Positions 1-10,189 of a stretch of DNA of 64,000 nucleotides are shown here, piece after piece. A program made the position numbers and the translations under genes. Origin of the DNA: Symbiodinium natans (lineage: Eukaryota; Sar; Dinophyceae; Suessiales; Symbiodiniaceae); assembly GCA_905221605.1 (NCBI GenBank), contig CAJNDS010000310.1:62001-126000 (forward strand), written 5' to 3'. The notes under the pieces were generated by a model, which was not told the DNA's origin, did not search any database, and saw nothing but the letters and a program-made list of their open reading frames with translations. Positions within the stretch are counted from its first letter, which is position 1. Every line of letters begins with the position of its first letter.

Positions 1-1955
1 GGGTTGGTCCTGGAGTCTAATGGCCAAAATGCGTGATGCGTTGTTGAGGACTTCATAAATGCATTTTGCATGTTCCGGTCCCGCCGGATACGAGCCCTTG
101 CAGCATTCCAGCAATGCAAGCTACCCCAAGCCCAGTGAGTTGAAGGGTTTGGTATCAAGTGCTGATGAAGCAACCTCCTCAAATTCGGGGGCCTTGGCTT
201 GAAATCCAACTCGCTGCTCGACTTGAACCCGTGCGACTTGACCTTCTCTGGCGTTTGATTACAGAGCCCGCGGCCTGTGACCATGCCTGGGGGGGGATGG
301 GGGAAGGGGGGGTTATTCATGTGAAGCTAACATTGTGGATCTTCTTTCCGGCAATGCCTTCCCGATGTCTTTGCTGACAAAAAATCCAATAAAGGGAGAC
401 CTGATGAGGCGCTGGCCAAGCGGCGCGCTATTGTGGTGTCCTGCGCATGGGGATAAACTGAAAGTGACTGAATCACTGGGCAAACGGCGCTGTGACGAAG
501 CCTGAGATACAGCCCAGGCAGAGGCGGCAGCTAGGGCGCCTGGTCGCAATTACACTATGCTCAGGTCAGACTGAAAATAGTTGGGGTGTACAATACGCAG
601 GCTTCAAGTCCACCTGCTTCATCTCCGCTCAAGGCAGCCTCAGCTTTGGACTGGATGTGCTGGTCCCGTTTCATGCTTTTCGCTTAACATGACCAGATTC
701 CAATCCGTGCGTGGCATGGAAGACAAAAGTGTGGCGACAAACTGCTGAGGCGTTGGCGCAAACAGCTTGAGCTGCAAGAACCTGTGGATGGCGTGAGTCG
801 CTCCCGATACTGTCGGCTGGGCATTTCGGTCGCGTGCGACCATGCATTTTCATTCGCTGGTGATCTAAGCTTGTGCCATCATGTCCCATGATGCCATCAT
901 GCCACAAGCTACTGGATTGGCCACGCGCGAGCAAAGAGAGATTGTCGCTCTCCCAGACTCTGCCGCCCCGTGTGCTACGTAGTTTTTGCGGAGTTTGGCC
1001 AAATTGTTTCGCCCCGTCCCTTTCTTGTCAGCTCTAGATGCAGAGCTTCACATCACCCACAGCTGCCATAGCAGGAGGGTCGAGAATCACATTCAGATTT
1101 TATCTGTCTGGATACACCCAGCCCAATGCAGTCACATGTTGCCAACCGGTCCCATAATCGGGCCGCTGTGAACGGATGATGCAACGCAGACTGACTACTC
1201 ATGACTAAAAACAGCATGCAACATGCTTAGCATGCTGAAATAGAAGTATAGGAGAGAGAGCACTGGAAAGCCCCAAACTACGGACACGTCGCTTGGCGGC
1301 TTGCCCTGTGAGGCTCCACCACGCTGGCTTCCTCGAGCCGGTCTGAGGCATCTTTCACAACCTGACGGGGGGATTTGGGGAGCATTCAAAAGACAAGTCA
1401 AAGTTATCACGTCACCCTCCCTCAGTACCATTACACTACCATTGATGGGATTACCAGTGCATCTCATGGCCCATGGCACTGTCTGATGTTTTGCAGGATG
1501 TGTCAACATGTGGGTTTGTTCGATAATTTGGGGGCGACAGGTGTTGGGATCAGGGTGTGTTTCGTGGGTATGTTTGGGGGTATGTTTCTGGGCTACTATT
1601 CGGGGTGTTGTTTCGCGGTATGTTTCGGGGTATGTTTCGCGGGTGTGCAACCCGAAGCCCTTCTCAAACCTGAGCCCCCCCAAAAAATAAACAAACCCAT
1701 GTCTCAAATGGTCTCGGACCTAACAACTACAAACTGCAACGATAAGCACAATCTCGCAACTTTTAAAAGAGCATCAAAGAGCCAGAGTCCTGGCATGTCC
1801 GCGCAGAAGGCATCACTTTGGACGTTCCCAACACCGAAGAACACCGCCACAACTGGCTCCAAAGCCCGTACAAGCTACAGCTCAATGAAGTCTGCCAGCG
1901 CGGTACACATGGTGCTTACCAGGGGCGCCAGGAGTTCTGCAAGAAAGTTAAAGTA
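1..1955. other. No gene recognised; GT-rich degenerate repeat
   Basis: No reading frame here has convincing protein-like composition or a recognisable family. From about 1535 to 1650 there is a degenerate tandem repeat of a GGGTATGTTTCG-like unit, which keeps frames open on both strands and explains the longer frames around it. This is probably the intergenic or 3' side of the minus-strand gene at about 2 kb. Confidence 0.4.
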
Positions 1956-2705
1956 CTACAAGGCAGCCATAAAGCATTTGGGCAACCACCTTCGAAAGTT
2001 CAGATGTGCATGAAGCTGCTTCAAGCTCAGTTCTTCACTCCATGTCATGTCGGCTGCTGTCCGTCCTACGCAGGTGCCAGGGCCACAGCGAGCACTTGCG
2101 AACACAAACAAGTTCAGAATCCAACAACTTCTAAGCAGTCTCCTGAGCTGCCTGGCCACGAGCTGCCAGCGAGATGACGCTTGCATGGAGTCAAGGCTCG
2201 GAACGCTCTGAAGGCTTGGGACCGTCGGTGTGATCTGATTTCGCCGACCTGCATGTCCACGCTTCGGAAAGTTTCGCAAGCTTGGCTGCTTTGTCGTGAT
2301 CTGGGGTCTGGCGTGGAAGAAATCGTATGCACTCATTAAAGTCATGAGGGCCGCTGGAGACAAAATGAGACAAAGCTTGGCTCTGCCTTTTTGATCAGCA
2401 ACATGTGCCAGAAGCTCCGGGCTTCTGTAGATCCGTATCAGCTCCTCAGGAAAGAAGAGCAACCGATAGGTGCAACCGCATGTAGTTCTCCAGGTTTCTC
2501 CGGAATGCTGCCAGGGCTCATGGTACAACTCCCATTCTGCCTTCAAGTTTCCTTGCACTCGGGCTAGGTAAATCCCATCGCAAAGGTCCAGCAGCAAGTC
2601 CGTGTTCGACACCTCCTGCGGTGGTCCAACTTGGCAGTGCCCCGCATCAGGCGCTATACTAAGGTGACCAAAGCCCTCAACAAATCTCAGGTCTCTTAAC
2701 CGCAA
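1956..2705 (-). CDS. Unassigned protein-coding exon(s)
   Basis: This minus-strand frame stays open for about 250 codons. Its first half (about 2290-2705) has balanced, protein-like composition with acidic and aromatic residues, for example DLCDGIYLARVQGNLKAEWE and RLLFFPEELIRIYRSPELL. I do not recognise a family. The second half, downstream of about 2290, is more Ser/Arg-rich and may include an intron. No upstream ATG with clear start context is visible, so this is probably an internal or terminal exon group of a multi-exon gene. It reads in the same direction as the Piezo-type gene that ends at 4.2 kb and may be the next gene downstream. Function unknown. Confidence 0.45.
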   Translation of the reverse strand: MRLRDLRFVEGFGHLSIAPDAGHCQVGPPQEVSNTDLLLDLCDGIYLARVQGNLKAEWELYHEPWQHSGETWRTTCGCTYRLLFFPEELIRIYRSPELLAHVADQKGRAKLCLILSPAALMTLMSAYDFFHARPQITTKQPSLRNFPKRGHAGRRNQITPTVPSLQSVPSLDSMQASSRWQLVARQLRRLLRSCWILNLFVFASARCGPGTCVGRTAADMTWSEELSLKQLHAHLNFRRWLPKCFMAAL

Positions 2706-4223
2706 GGCTCCTCGTAAACCATTCTTTTCGAGCTGTCCTTGAATATCGTCCGAAATAAATTGCCCACTGTCAGGACAACACCCACGTAGAGCCCGTTAAT
2801 GGACCACCTCTCTCTGAGGCTGTGTTTTGTGAACCACATATTCCTATTATGGATGGTTCCAAAACGCTACAAAAAGGGCCAAATGGCTTTTTGTATTTAG
2901 TCGAGCGTAATTACCTTGGCAGAGCCGAAAGAAGTACACGCGGCGACGGGTACCAACACTCTTCACTCATTCGAAGGCCAATCTGTTCTCGTGGTGCAAA
3001 GATGTTCGTGCTGACCAGAGCATACTACATGTCCCACAGACCCGAGGTCTGGCTCGGTCGGCATGGGATGCAAAAATCTACTACTGCTTTCAGGCCACAG
3101 CTTGGAATCCTTTTCTGAAGATCCAGGCCCGCTAGCGATGTGATTGCTGGCAACACTGCAGGTGAGCTCGCGAGGTTGCGAACCTGTTGCGGTGGCATTG
3201 GAAGCCACAGACCTGAGCACAAAGAGGACTCACAGCTGCATTGGCACAGTACACGCCGGCAGCAAATGCATTTGCATTGCCTGAGAACCGTGAGTCAGCT
3301 TTTTGCTGCCACTTGTGTTTGCTTCTGGTCTTATCGTTGATGTTTGCTTTCCGCATCTTTCCGCTCTTGTTCTTATGCCGGTGGGCAGAAGGGGGCAAAC
3401 ATGGGCCAACATGGCCAACCCACCCCGCTGCACCGACGCGATCTCGCACACCTCTACATGTTCGAGTCGCATGAAGCGTTACATAGGCCTGTTTGTGTCC
3501 CCGATTCATGATGCGGCACTAGATGTTAATGGGAACTCTGGGCTGCAAGAATGGCTTCGTTCGCTTCCTTCGGTCTCTTCTCTCACTTCACTTTGCAGTT
3601 GCAAGCAGCGGTCGTTGAGTTGTTTAAGGAGAGTGAGGACCTGAAAGCAACATGCGAAAGCCGCCAAAACCAACCCAACCTCGAACGATAACAAGAATCA
3701 GAGCTTATGATTGAGGATGCCTGAGCCTTCTGCAAAACTAAAGCTAGCACAAAGGACAGGCAACAGAACTCATCGGTGACACATGACAGTGAGCCGAAAC
3801 TTCTTGCTTCCTCCCCCTGCTTGCTGCTCTTCCGAATCAGCAGAGTCCACATCCGGAGCAAAGCCGATCCGTCTGAGGATGTCATTCTCTGGGCTGCATC
3901 TACAAGGTGACTTGATCCCGGCAGCCATCTAGAGAATCTAGAACAGAAGTACCATTATTCAGCAATTCAGCGTCAGACCCCTCCTTGTTGCATTCGAGTC
4001 ACCAATAAGGCGGATGGGGACGCGGTGTCTGAGTTGCTGGACTGTACATCAACGTCACGGCATCATTCGTGTGCCGCCTTTCCTTCAGATGGCTCTTTTG
4101 AGGTGGCCTCTGCGTTTGCAGTGTTCGGGACATACCTATGACTCAATTCGAAGGAACTTTGATCTGACTCTGTCGCATCCCTCCTCCTTGTCCGGCAGGA
4201 AATCAATGTCGGAGACGATTCCG
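2706..4223. other. Intergenic stretch without a supported gene
   Basis: Several short overlapping frames occur on both strands, but none has a recognisable motif or convincing composition. The stretch lies between the end of the Piezo-type gene and the unassigned minus-strand frame at about 2.7 kb, so it may hold the 3' untranslated region and spacer. Nothing further is seen. Confidence 0.4.
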
Positions 4224-5408
4224 TCAGCCAGTCTCAAGAATTTCCTGCTGAACAAAAACCGGCACAACAAGGTCACAACAAGGCTGGGTTCCCTCAGAAA
4301 TGACAGACATGAGAAAAGACTTATCAGCACGACTCGCATGATGCCGGCAAGAAGTTACAAAGCTGAGGCTCGGAAAGAGGTTGGGAATTACGAACTCTGT
4401 GCCGGTCTCAGCATCTCCACCACCATCCCCAGAATCCCCAGCATCCCCAGCATAACCCAGAAGTCTTGCCAACACCATGCGTGTGCTGTTGTCGGCTGTG
4501 ACCTCACGCTTTCCTTCCACCGGAGTTGCAGTAGAGTTCAGTTCGAAGCGAAAATGAAGCTGAAACTTTACAACGGCGTCGGGGCTCTGGTCTGGGTCGA
4601 TGAGGGCCGCCATGAGTGCTTGCATTGACGTTGACCGCTCCCAGAACATGTCCGAGTCCACCGGGAAAGATATGTTTTGAAGGGTGATGGGTATGTCCTG
4701 TTCAGACAACTTCTTCTGAAATGTTTTGGTGTCCGAATCCTGCACGATACGGTTCTGCACAGCCTGGTACAGTGTTAGGCCTCGGTAGCCATGAACCGCT
4801 TCCACTTTGACGCTCACCTGCATCACAGCCGACATGACTGGACTGGGGACCAACATGAAGGTGTTCAAACCAGAGAAGAAGATGATGGGTCCGACCAGCA
4901 GCGCAAGAAGAACCAGAAGAAGAGCCACTCCCATGTAAATCTTCTCAAACATCGGTCGCGCTTCTGCTGGCTCAGTCATGGCCCTGCCCTCCATGTCGAG
5001 TCGGACACGGTAGATGCCATGGTGTGCATCTTCCAGTTTCAGCCACATAAACAAGTTCATGGAGGTCTCTGTGACTGTCCAGTCTGTGATGACTCTAAGC
5101 TCATTTAAGAAGGGCAGGGCGCTGTAGACCTTGAACACGAGCATTGACCCAATGTCTGTGCTGTGGCAAAACCGGAGGCCGCCTTGCATAACGTGGACAT
5201 CGTATTTCAGCTGCAGTGAGCTCAATGCCAGGTAGGTCAAGTAGAGCACATAGAAACCAGACAGTGCCGAGAAGCTCATGATCGAAATTTCTTCGTGCAT
5301 CATATCCCGCTTTACAATTTTTAGGCTCCATTGCCGAATGAAGAGGGCATGGATGGCAATGACATGGACCACTACGTTGATCTTTTGAACGGCCCTTGCC
5401 ATGATGCC
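4224..5408 (-). CDS. PIEZO: Piezo mechanosensitive channel, C-terminal exon
   Basis: The exon encodes the pore-forming end of a Piezo channel, a plasma-membrane cation channel gated by membrane tension. A splice acceptor (CCGCAG|GGC) opens the exon at 5408, and it runs about 394 codons to a stop near 4224. In order it shows an outer membrane helix (FYVLYLTYLALSSLQLKYDV), the conserved Piezo stretch ALPFLNELRVITDW followed by NLFMWLKLEDAHHGIYRVR, the pore-lining inner helix (VALLLVLLALLVGPIIFFSG), the extracellular cap region, and the terminal signature NSTRMVLARLLG ... EFVIPNLFPSL. These match the family closely in order and spacing. An Asp/Gly-rich insert separates the last two blocks. The rest of the gene continues at higher coordinates. 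Confidence 0.93.
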   Translation of the reverse strand, partial: GIMARAVQKINVVVHVIAIHALFIRQWSLKIVKRDMMHEEISIMSFSALSGFYVLYLTYLALSSLQLKYDVHVMQGGLRFCHSTDIGSMLVFKVYSALPFLNELRVITDWTVTETSMNLFMWLKLEDAHHGIYRVRLDMEGRAMTEPAEARPMFEKIYMGVALLLVLLALLVGPIIFFSGLNTFMLVPSPVMSAVMQVSVKVEAVHGYRGLTLYQAVQNRIVQDSDTKTFQKKLSEQDIPITLQNISFPVDSDMFWERSTSMQALMAALIDPDQSPDAVVKFQLHFRFELNSTATPVEGKREVTADNSTRMVLARLLGYAGDAGDSGDGGGDAETGTEFVIPNLFPSLSFVTSCRHHASRADKSFLMSVISEGTQPCCDLVVPVFVQQEILETG

Positions 5409-5452
5409 CTGCGGGCCAGAACACACAGTTCTGTAGATCTGGCGTCCGAGGC

Positions 5453-5537
5453 CCTAAACCCTAAACCCTTTTAAGCACGGACTGAGGAGGCTGCCCTAAA
5501 CCGCCCTAAACCCTAATCCTAAACCACAAACCTTAAA
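5453..5537. repeat. Interstitial telomere-type CCCTAAA repeats
   Basis: Two or three short runs of CCCTAAA, with CCGCCCTAAA and CCTAATCC variants, lie just upstream of the last Piezo exon, inside its penultimate intron. TTTAGGG is the plant- and dinoflagellate-type telomere unit. The runs are short and degenerate, so this is an internal insertion, not a chromosome end. Confidence 0.8.
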
Positions 5538-5579
5538 CCCCCCCTCCCTTCCGCCTTCCACATCCAAGAGGCCGAGGTC

Positions 5580-5677
5580 CGAACCAGCACTTGGCCCTCG
5601 TCGTCTTCACAGATGTAGTCAGAGCGGTACCATGTGTACAGGGCACGATCCATCACAATCATGATGAGGAAAAGGAC
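5580..5677 (-). CDS. PIEZO: Piezo channel, internal exon with DRALY motif
   Basis: The acceptor GAAGAG|GTC at 5677 opens an exon beginning VLFLIMIVMDRALYTWYRS, which matches the conserved membrane segment before the Piezo pore module (family pattern: hydrophobic stretch, then DRALYLR). It joins in frame to the exon at 5899-6035, whose donor is CAA|GTGAAA, giving NQVLFLIMIVMDRALYTW. The 3' boundary is uncertain: the frame stays open through acidic residues (CEDDEGQ), and the family alignment needs only a few residues before the next exon at 5408. The left limit given is approximate. Confidence 0.85.
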
Positions 5678-5778
5678 CTCTTCATTTTTTGTCAAAATCT
5701 GGGGCTCTCTCTTCAACCTTCGCGAAGAGATTGTGAGCTCGGGGGCGGGTCCAACAAGCCTTCAAACCAACATCTACA

Positions 5779-5848
5779 TGTGTATGTATACATATGTATA
5801 TATATATATATGTGTGTGTGTGTGTATATATATATATATTATATTGTA
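5779..5848. repeat. TA/TG microsatellite
   Basis: Alternating (TATG), (TA)n, (TG)n and again (TA)n dinucleotide tract lying in the intron between two Piezo exons. Confidence 0.95.
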
Positions 5849-5898
5849 TCAAACGGTTTTTGCATTCTCATTCTAGCCCAAGGATCAAGGACTTTCAC

Positions 5899-6035
5899 TT
5901 GGTTGCCGCCAAACTGGTTCGCGCGAAGAGATGCCGAAAAGCTGCGGCCGTTCTCCACCATGGTGCTCCAGCAGAACATAAGCATGCAAAGACAGGTCAG
6001 AGCAAGGCACAAGCGAATTTCGTAGAGATCCATCG
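5899..6035 (-). CDS. PIEZO: Piezo channel, internal membrane exon
   Basis: The exon starts after ACCAG|CG and ends at CAA|GTGAAA. It encodes MDLYEIRLCLALTCLCMLMF, then ENGRSFSASLRANQFGGNQ. The family counterpart is a DLYALMF-type helix, a short loop with Ser residues, and a DQVP-type segment before the DRALYL helix; length and order fit. Splicing to the next exon keeps the frame. This exon and the two downstream exons together carry the diagnostic C-terminal Piezo block. Confidence 0.85.
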
Positions 6036-6249
6036 CTGGTCGTCGTACATTCGCTGCGCCCACAATGCTTGCCTTCCTAAGCAGCTGAGTCCGCGCGGGT
6101 GTCTAAAGCTCGGGATGATGTTAGACTCATCTCTAAGGACGGCACACCCGACAACATAACTTGTTCTTGCCGCATGTAAGTTTCAACCATAGCATGAAGG
6201 ACTCCAGCTGTTGCAGCGATCTGTCTGTGAAGTTACTGGTCTGTCTGCC

Positions 6250-6775
6250 GACCTTCCAGTCAATAGCAGAAAACTCGACTGTGCTCGCTCAAGTTCGCTC
6301 AGCATACACCCTTGCTTGCGCCACACCTCCATTTCATCAGCTGCCAAGGAGTTCGCTGAGGCAGCACCTCTGACTACAGCACACCATCTTGCCCTCTCCA
6401 GCTGCCCCGAAGACTATGTTATTGTGCCATACTACTCTATACTGTGCTATACTACGCCCTATTTTGTCTATCTACTACTACTACTACGACGACTACTACT
6501 TCTTCTTCTACTACGCCCGGCCGTTGGACTCTTCATCGGCTTGCTCCTCAGCCTCCTCATCCTCTGCTGGCAGATCAAGCGGCTGCATCACTGCAAAGGT
6601 GCTCATCCTAAGCTCGCAGGCAGGGAAGGAGAGAAGGAGGGCGAGGAAAAAGTGCACAGGTAATTCCTCGAGTTGTTCCTTTCTCCAAGCAGCGTTGATA
6701 TTTCCTAGTTTAGCAGGTGGAAACGGTTCGTGATACTGCACAGGCAGGCCATGTTCCCCTTTGGTGGAAGACAAG
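6250..6775 (-). CDS. Probable further Piezo-gene exons (linker)
   Basis: Two minus-strand stretches look coding. One, at about 6270-6370, includes ADEMEVWRKQGCMLSELERA, a helical charged segment. The other, at about 6520-6770, includes MSTFAVMQPLDLPAEDEEAE and continues into an acidic run, with HEPFPPAKLGNINAAWRKEQ upstream. Their position 5' of clear Piezo exons and the charged, helical composition suit an intracellular linker. No residue motif proves membership. A short triplet microsatellite (ACT/TTC, about 6470-6515) lies between them. Boundaries are not resolved. Confidence 0.42.
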
Positions 6776-7379
6776 GTGGCCGCGTGAGAGTGGGCAATTA
6801 TCCATTGTCTCCTGGCCTATGACACGTTTCCAACTCTTTCGGGACAAATATTCTCACTCTTGGCGGGCAGCGTAACAGTCTCGCAAGCGTAGGGGCATGA
6901 GGCTACCGTTTGGATATCATGCTTCAAGCTCCTGAGGGTACTGAGGGTAGCCCCTGCAAGGAGGACACCAACGGTGTCACTCGAGTCACTAGAGTCACTA
7001 GAGCACCAGAGACTTGGAGGATGCTGAGCCAGGAGGACGTCGGTCCAACAAAAGGCAAGAGCCAGCTGAGCAATTCCAAAATGCATCATTCAAAAACCAA
7101 CCTTAGCAATCTCAAGACGCGGGAAACTAACGAAAGGATCCCTTTCCGTCTCTTCTGTGAGGCCTGCAACAGAAGAGGAAGCACTGTGATCCAGTATGTA
7201 CTTGTACAGTACGTACGCGTATGTTGGCAAAGGATCGGCAGGGGAGAAGGGAAGAGGGGTAGGGGATGAGAATCCAGAACTCCTTGACATGTGAAGTCAT
7301 CTCCACTGTTGTTTTGGGATGGGGTCTCGCCTGCACGGAAAACACTGTGAGAGAGAAGGGAAGGGAGAGGAGAACCAGA

Positions 7380-7965
7380 GAGGAGAACCACCATCAGCGT
7401 ACCACCTATTATGAGAAAGTTCTGGGAGCGGCCAGGCATCCTTCGATTCCGCCTCTCATAGTTCTTCAGGCTGGTCAAGATCTCCGAGGTGCTCGAAAAT
7501 CGGCCGCCATATCGTGCTGCACACATCACCTCAAACAAGTGCACACAAGCCTGCTTGTCGCTCAGCAGAGGCGCCATAAGCACAAAGCCCGAGCAAAGCG
7601 CAGCCAATGAAATCAGAGCAGTTGCAAGCAGAAGGACGATGCTGGCAAGACAGTCAGCCCACAGCACGGCTGTGAGGCTAGGCCGAGCCAGGCTGCAGGG
7701 ATCAGAGGTCTTTGCAGACTTGACCTTAACTCTTAAGGTCACAACGAGGGCAATGGAACGCTGAAACAAAATCTCTGCAATTGCGCTGTGCACCACTTGT
7801 GCAGCTTCGAGGCCAAGCCGAGAAGTGCCGTGAGCGGCATCTTGTACCCACACATTGACGTGCATCCATCATAATTCAGAGAGCCATCTTCGCAAAATAT
7901 GCTAAGCTGAAAAATGACTTTTGCAAATATCACCTGAGCACTGCTTCGGAAGAATTCCTTGAACA
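7380..7965 (-). CDS. Probable Piezo-gene membrane exons
   Basis: A minus-strand frame contains a strong membrane segment (ADCLASIVLLLATALISLAA, followed by LCSGFVLMAPLLSDKQACVH) and a polar segment with RFSSTSEILTSLKNYERRNR. Upstream in the same direction is a helical piece, SRLGLEAAQVVHSAIAEILF, and another open stretch, VFKEFFRSSAQ, that abuts the TIR element at 7974. Piezo proteins carry dozens of such helices, and the position fits. Family membership of these exons is inferred from location. The downstream part of the open frame (about 7090-7350) is Ser/Pro/Leu-rich and probably intronic. Confidence 0.5.
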
Positions 7966-7973
7966 CATTGCGG

Positions 7974-8623
7974 TTGGGTTCGGCCGGTCCACACTAACAG
8001 TCACCACCAGCAGACCCACAAATAAAAGCACTCGGTAAATGCCAAAAAATTGACTGAGATTCCTGCTATTCCTGGTGCTATTCCTGGTGCTATTTCTGGT
8101 GCTATTTCTGGTGCATTTTTTTGTGCTATTCCTGGTGCTATTTCTGGTGCTATTTTTTGTGCTATTGTTTGTGCTATTTCTGGTGCTTTTTTTTGTGCTC
8201 TTGTTTGTGCTATTTCTGGTGCTATTTCTGGTGCTGTTGCTGGTGCTATGTGACTAACAATCACCATCAGCAGACCCACAAAAACAGCACCCGGTAAATG
8301 CTAAGCTGATAAAATTGACTGGGATTCCTGGTGCTATTTCTGGTGCTATTGTTTGTGCTATTTCTGGTGCTATTTTTTGTGCTATTGTTTGTGCTATTTC
8401 TGGTGCTATTTTTTGTGCTATTGTTTGTGCTATTTCTGGTGCTATTTCTGGTGCTGTTGCTGGTGCTATGTGACTAACAGTCACCACCAGCAGACCCACA
8501 AAAATAAGCACCCGGTAAATGCTAAGCTGATAAAATTGACTGGGATTCCTGGTGCTATTTTTGGCCTGTGTGTTATAAGGCCACGGCGTTATTTGACTGT
8601 TAGTGTGGACCGGCCGAACCCAA
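7974..8623. mobile_element. TIR element, 650 bp, with 8-bp target duplication
   Basis: The ends are a perfect 30-bp inverted repeat: TTGGGTTCGGCCGGTCCACA at 7974 onward (arm to 8003) and its reverse complement at 8594-8623. Both sides carry the identical 8-bp duplication CATTGCGG (7966-7973 and 8624-8631). There is no transposase frame, so it is non-autonomous. The interior is built from three related units. Each has a header of about 85 bp (AGCAGACCCACAAA ... CGGTAAATGC ... AAATTGACTG) followed by a run of a GCTATTTCTGGT minisatellite. It lies within the Piezo-type gene and shares TTGGG/CCCAA ends and 8-bp duplications with the element at 15761. Confidence 0.92.
8060..8480. repeat. GCTATTTCTGGT minisatellite inside the TIR element
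   Basis: Two main arrays of 12-bp units (GCTATTTCTGGT, with GCTATTTTTTGT and GCTATTGTTTGT variants) occupy about 8065-8248 and 8330-8468. They are separated by copies of the element's header sequence. The arrays keep several frames open on both strands, so the Ala/Pro/Ile-rich and Leu/Phe/Val-rich frames here are repeat artefacts, not genes. Confidence 0.9.
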
Positions 8624-8799
8624 CATTGCGGTGTACTGCTCGGGTCGAGATTCTGAAATGTTGTACCACTGCAAGAAGACCCACACCTCACAGGGAGGGC
8701 TCCAAACGCAACTCCGCACTCGCCACTGTCATGACGCGTGGATGCGCTGGGGGGCAATGTCGCCACTTGCTTCGCTAGGCTTCATCTAATTTAGCTGTC

Positions 8800-9321
8800 A
8801 CCAGCCGGCTGAGACATGCAAAATCCCTGCGCTGCCCAAAAACACCCAACTTGACGATGGCTCTGCGGGCCATTGTGGTTCAATATCCCGCCGTCCTTCC
8901 AAGGGACGTGCGGGAACGACATGAGGGACAACACGACGACAGATACACTGACCGCGGCAGTGATCGAGCGGAATGACATAAACTGCAGAGCACCTTAGCT
9001 GCTCATCCGCATGGAAAATCTCAGTATCGCCTTTGCAGGACATTACACGTATGCCGATCATGCGTCGAATCAAAAGCTAGCGAAACCACCAAGAGAAGGC
9101 CAAGCGCTAGAGATCACCAGAGCAAGCAGCGACTGGGAAAAGACAGCTTTGCAAAGCAGAACTGCTATACTGTTGTTCTTCCGGTGCTCGTACAGTGTCT
9201 CGTCATTTTCCTGAGCGTGCGGAGACACAAGACTCGCTTTCTGCCCGACAGTCCCAATGGCGAAGCTTATCCGCCGAGCAAGAAAGCTGTCTAATGCCCT
9301 CCCCGAAAAAACATTGATCAT
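8800..9321 (-). CDS. Probable Piezo-gene exons, membrane segments
   Basis: The right part (about 9075-9321) encodes VFSGRALDSFLARRISFAIG, a polar stretch, then LLCKAVFSQSLLALVISSAW, which reads as a loop plus membrane helix. The left part (about 8800-8980) in another frame encodes MSFRSITAAVSVSVVVLSLM, again a membrane helix. Composition is strongly protein-like, and the direction matches the Piezo exons downstream. No family-specific motif is visible, so assignment rests on location and the many-helix architecture of Piezo. Confidence 0.5.
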
Positions 9322-9894
9322 TGAACCCCTTTATTTGGCACTTGTTTGCTTGGAATGGGCGGTTTTCCTAGCCGGGCGCTAACAGTGCATCAGGACCAGG
9401 AGCATTTGGGATTTCCCCCACCCTCCCCCTTTGTTTTTTGTTACCACTCCCGAATTAGGGGTGCCTGGTCGATACATAAGCCTGCGTGTTACAACAGGAT
9501 CCGAACGATTGCTCCAAGCATCTCGAACCCCTGAATCATGACCGCACCTTCACACCAGGGTTGCCTCGCCGCTGGGCAGACCCCGCCCGAGGCAGGTCCC
9601 GTAGCGTTAAACTAGCCGCATATTCGATATTTCCGCCATAGAGGGGAAACAACGTAGTCAGGTCGTCTTATCCAAACTGATACTATGTAAAAGATGGAGC
9701 GATGGATATGTTCCAGGAGGGGGCGGCGCAAGCATCGCAACAGTCAAGCAAAACGCCCCAAAACCCAAATGTGCCAGTTGGTGATACGTGTCATACGAAG
9801 GTCAAGAACTTGTCTTGGCAAAGGTCCTTGGCAAAGTGTTGTCAGCACAGCGCGCTGCGGTGCTTCTTCGGTCCCGCTTGCGAGCCCTCAGGCT

Positions 9895-10185
9895 CTACCA
9901 TCGTCGAGCTCCAGCTCTCCCAAAAGCTGTCAACAAGTGGAAAGAACAATCCCCTAAGCTTCGTTCCGACCCGCTCTGCCATCCTCGACAATGCGAGGAG
10001 GGCGCAGAATGGCGCATAGCGTACTTTGGCTTAGATGAACATGCGGATGAAAAAGCATCAACGAGAAGGCAGCACCAAGACAAAATGGTAACACGAAATA
10101 ACAGACAAAGACCCTCTGTAATGTTGAACCTCCACAAAGCCATTCTGCTGAAGATGGAAATGGATCTTGTCTTTAAAATCTGCAA
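9895..10185 (-). CDS. Possible membrane exon
   Basis: A minus-strand frame contains one hydrophobic stretch (GLCLLFRVTILSWCCLLVDA) followed by Ser/Arg-rich sequence of poorer quality. It could be one more helix exon of the Piezo-type gene or a chance frame; overlapping plus-strand frames of similar length make this uncertain. Confidence 0.25.
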   Translation of the reverse strand: MQILKTRSISIFSRMALWRFNITEGLCLLFRVTILSWCCLLVDAFSSACSSKPKYAMRHSAPSSHCRGWQSGSERSLGDCSFHLLTAFGRAGARRW

Positions 10186-10189
10186 CTAG

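Noticed and set aside
8001-8766. Ala/Pro/Glu/Ile repeat frames
   Set aside because: Created by the 12-bp minisatellite of the TIR element, with no protein-like flanks.
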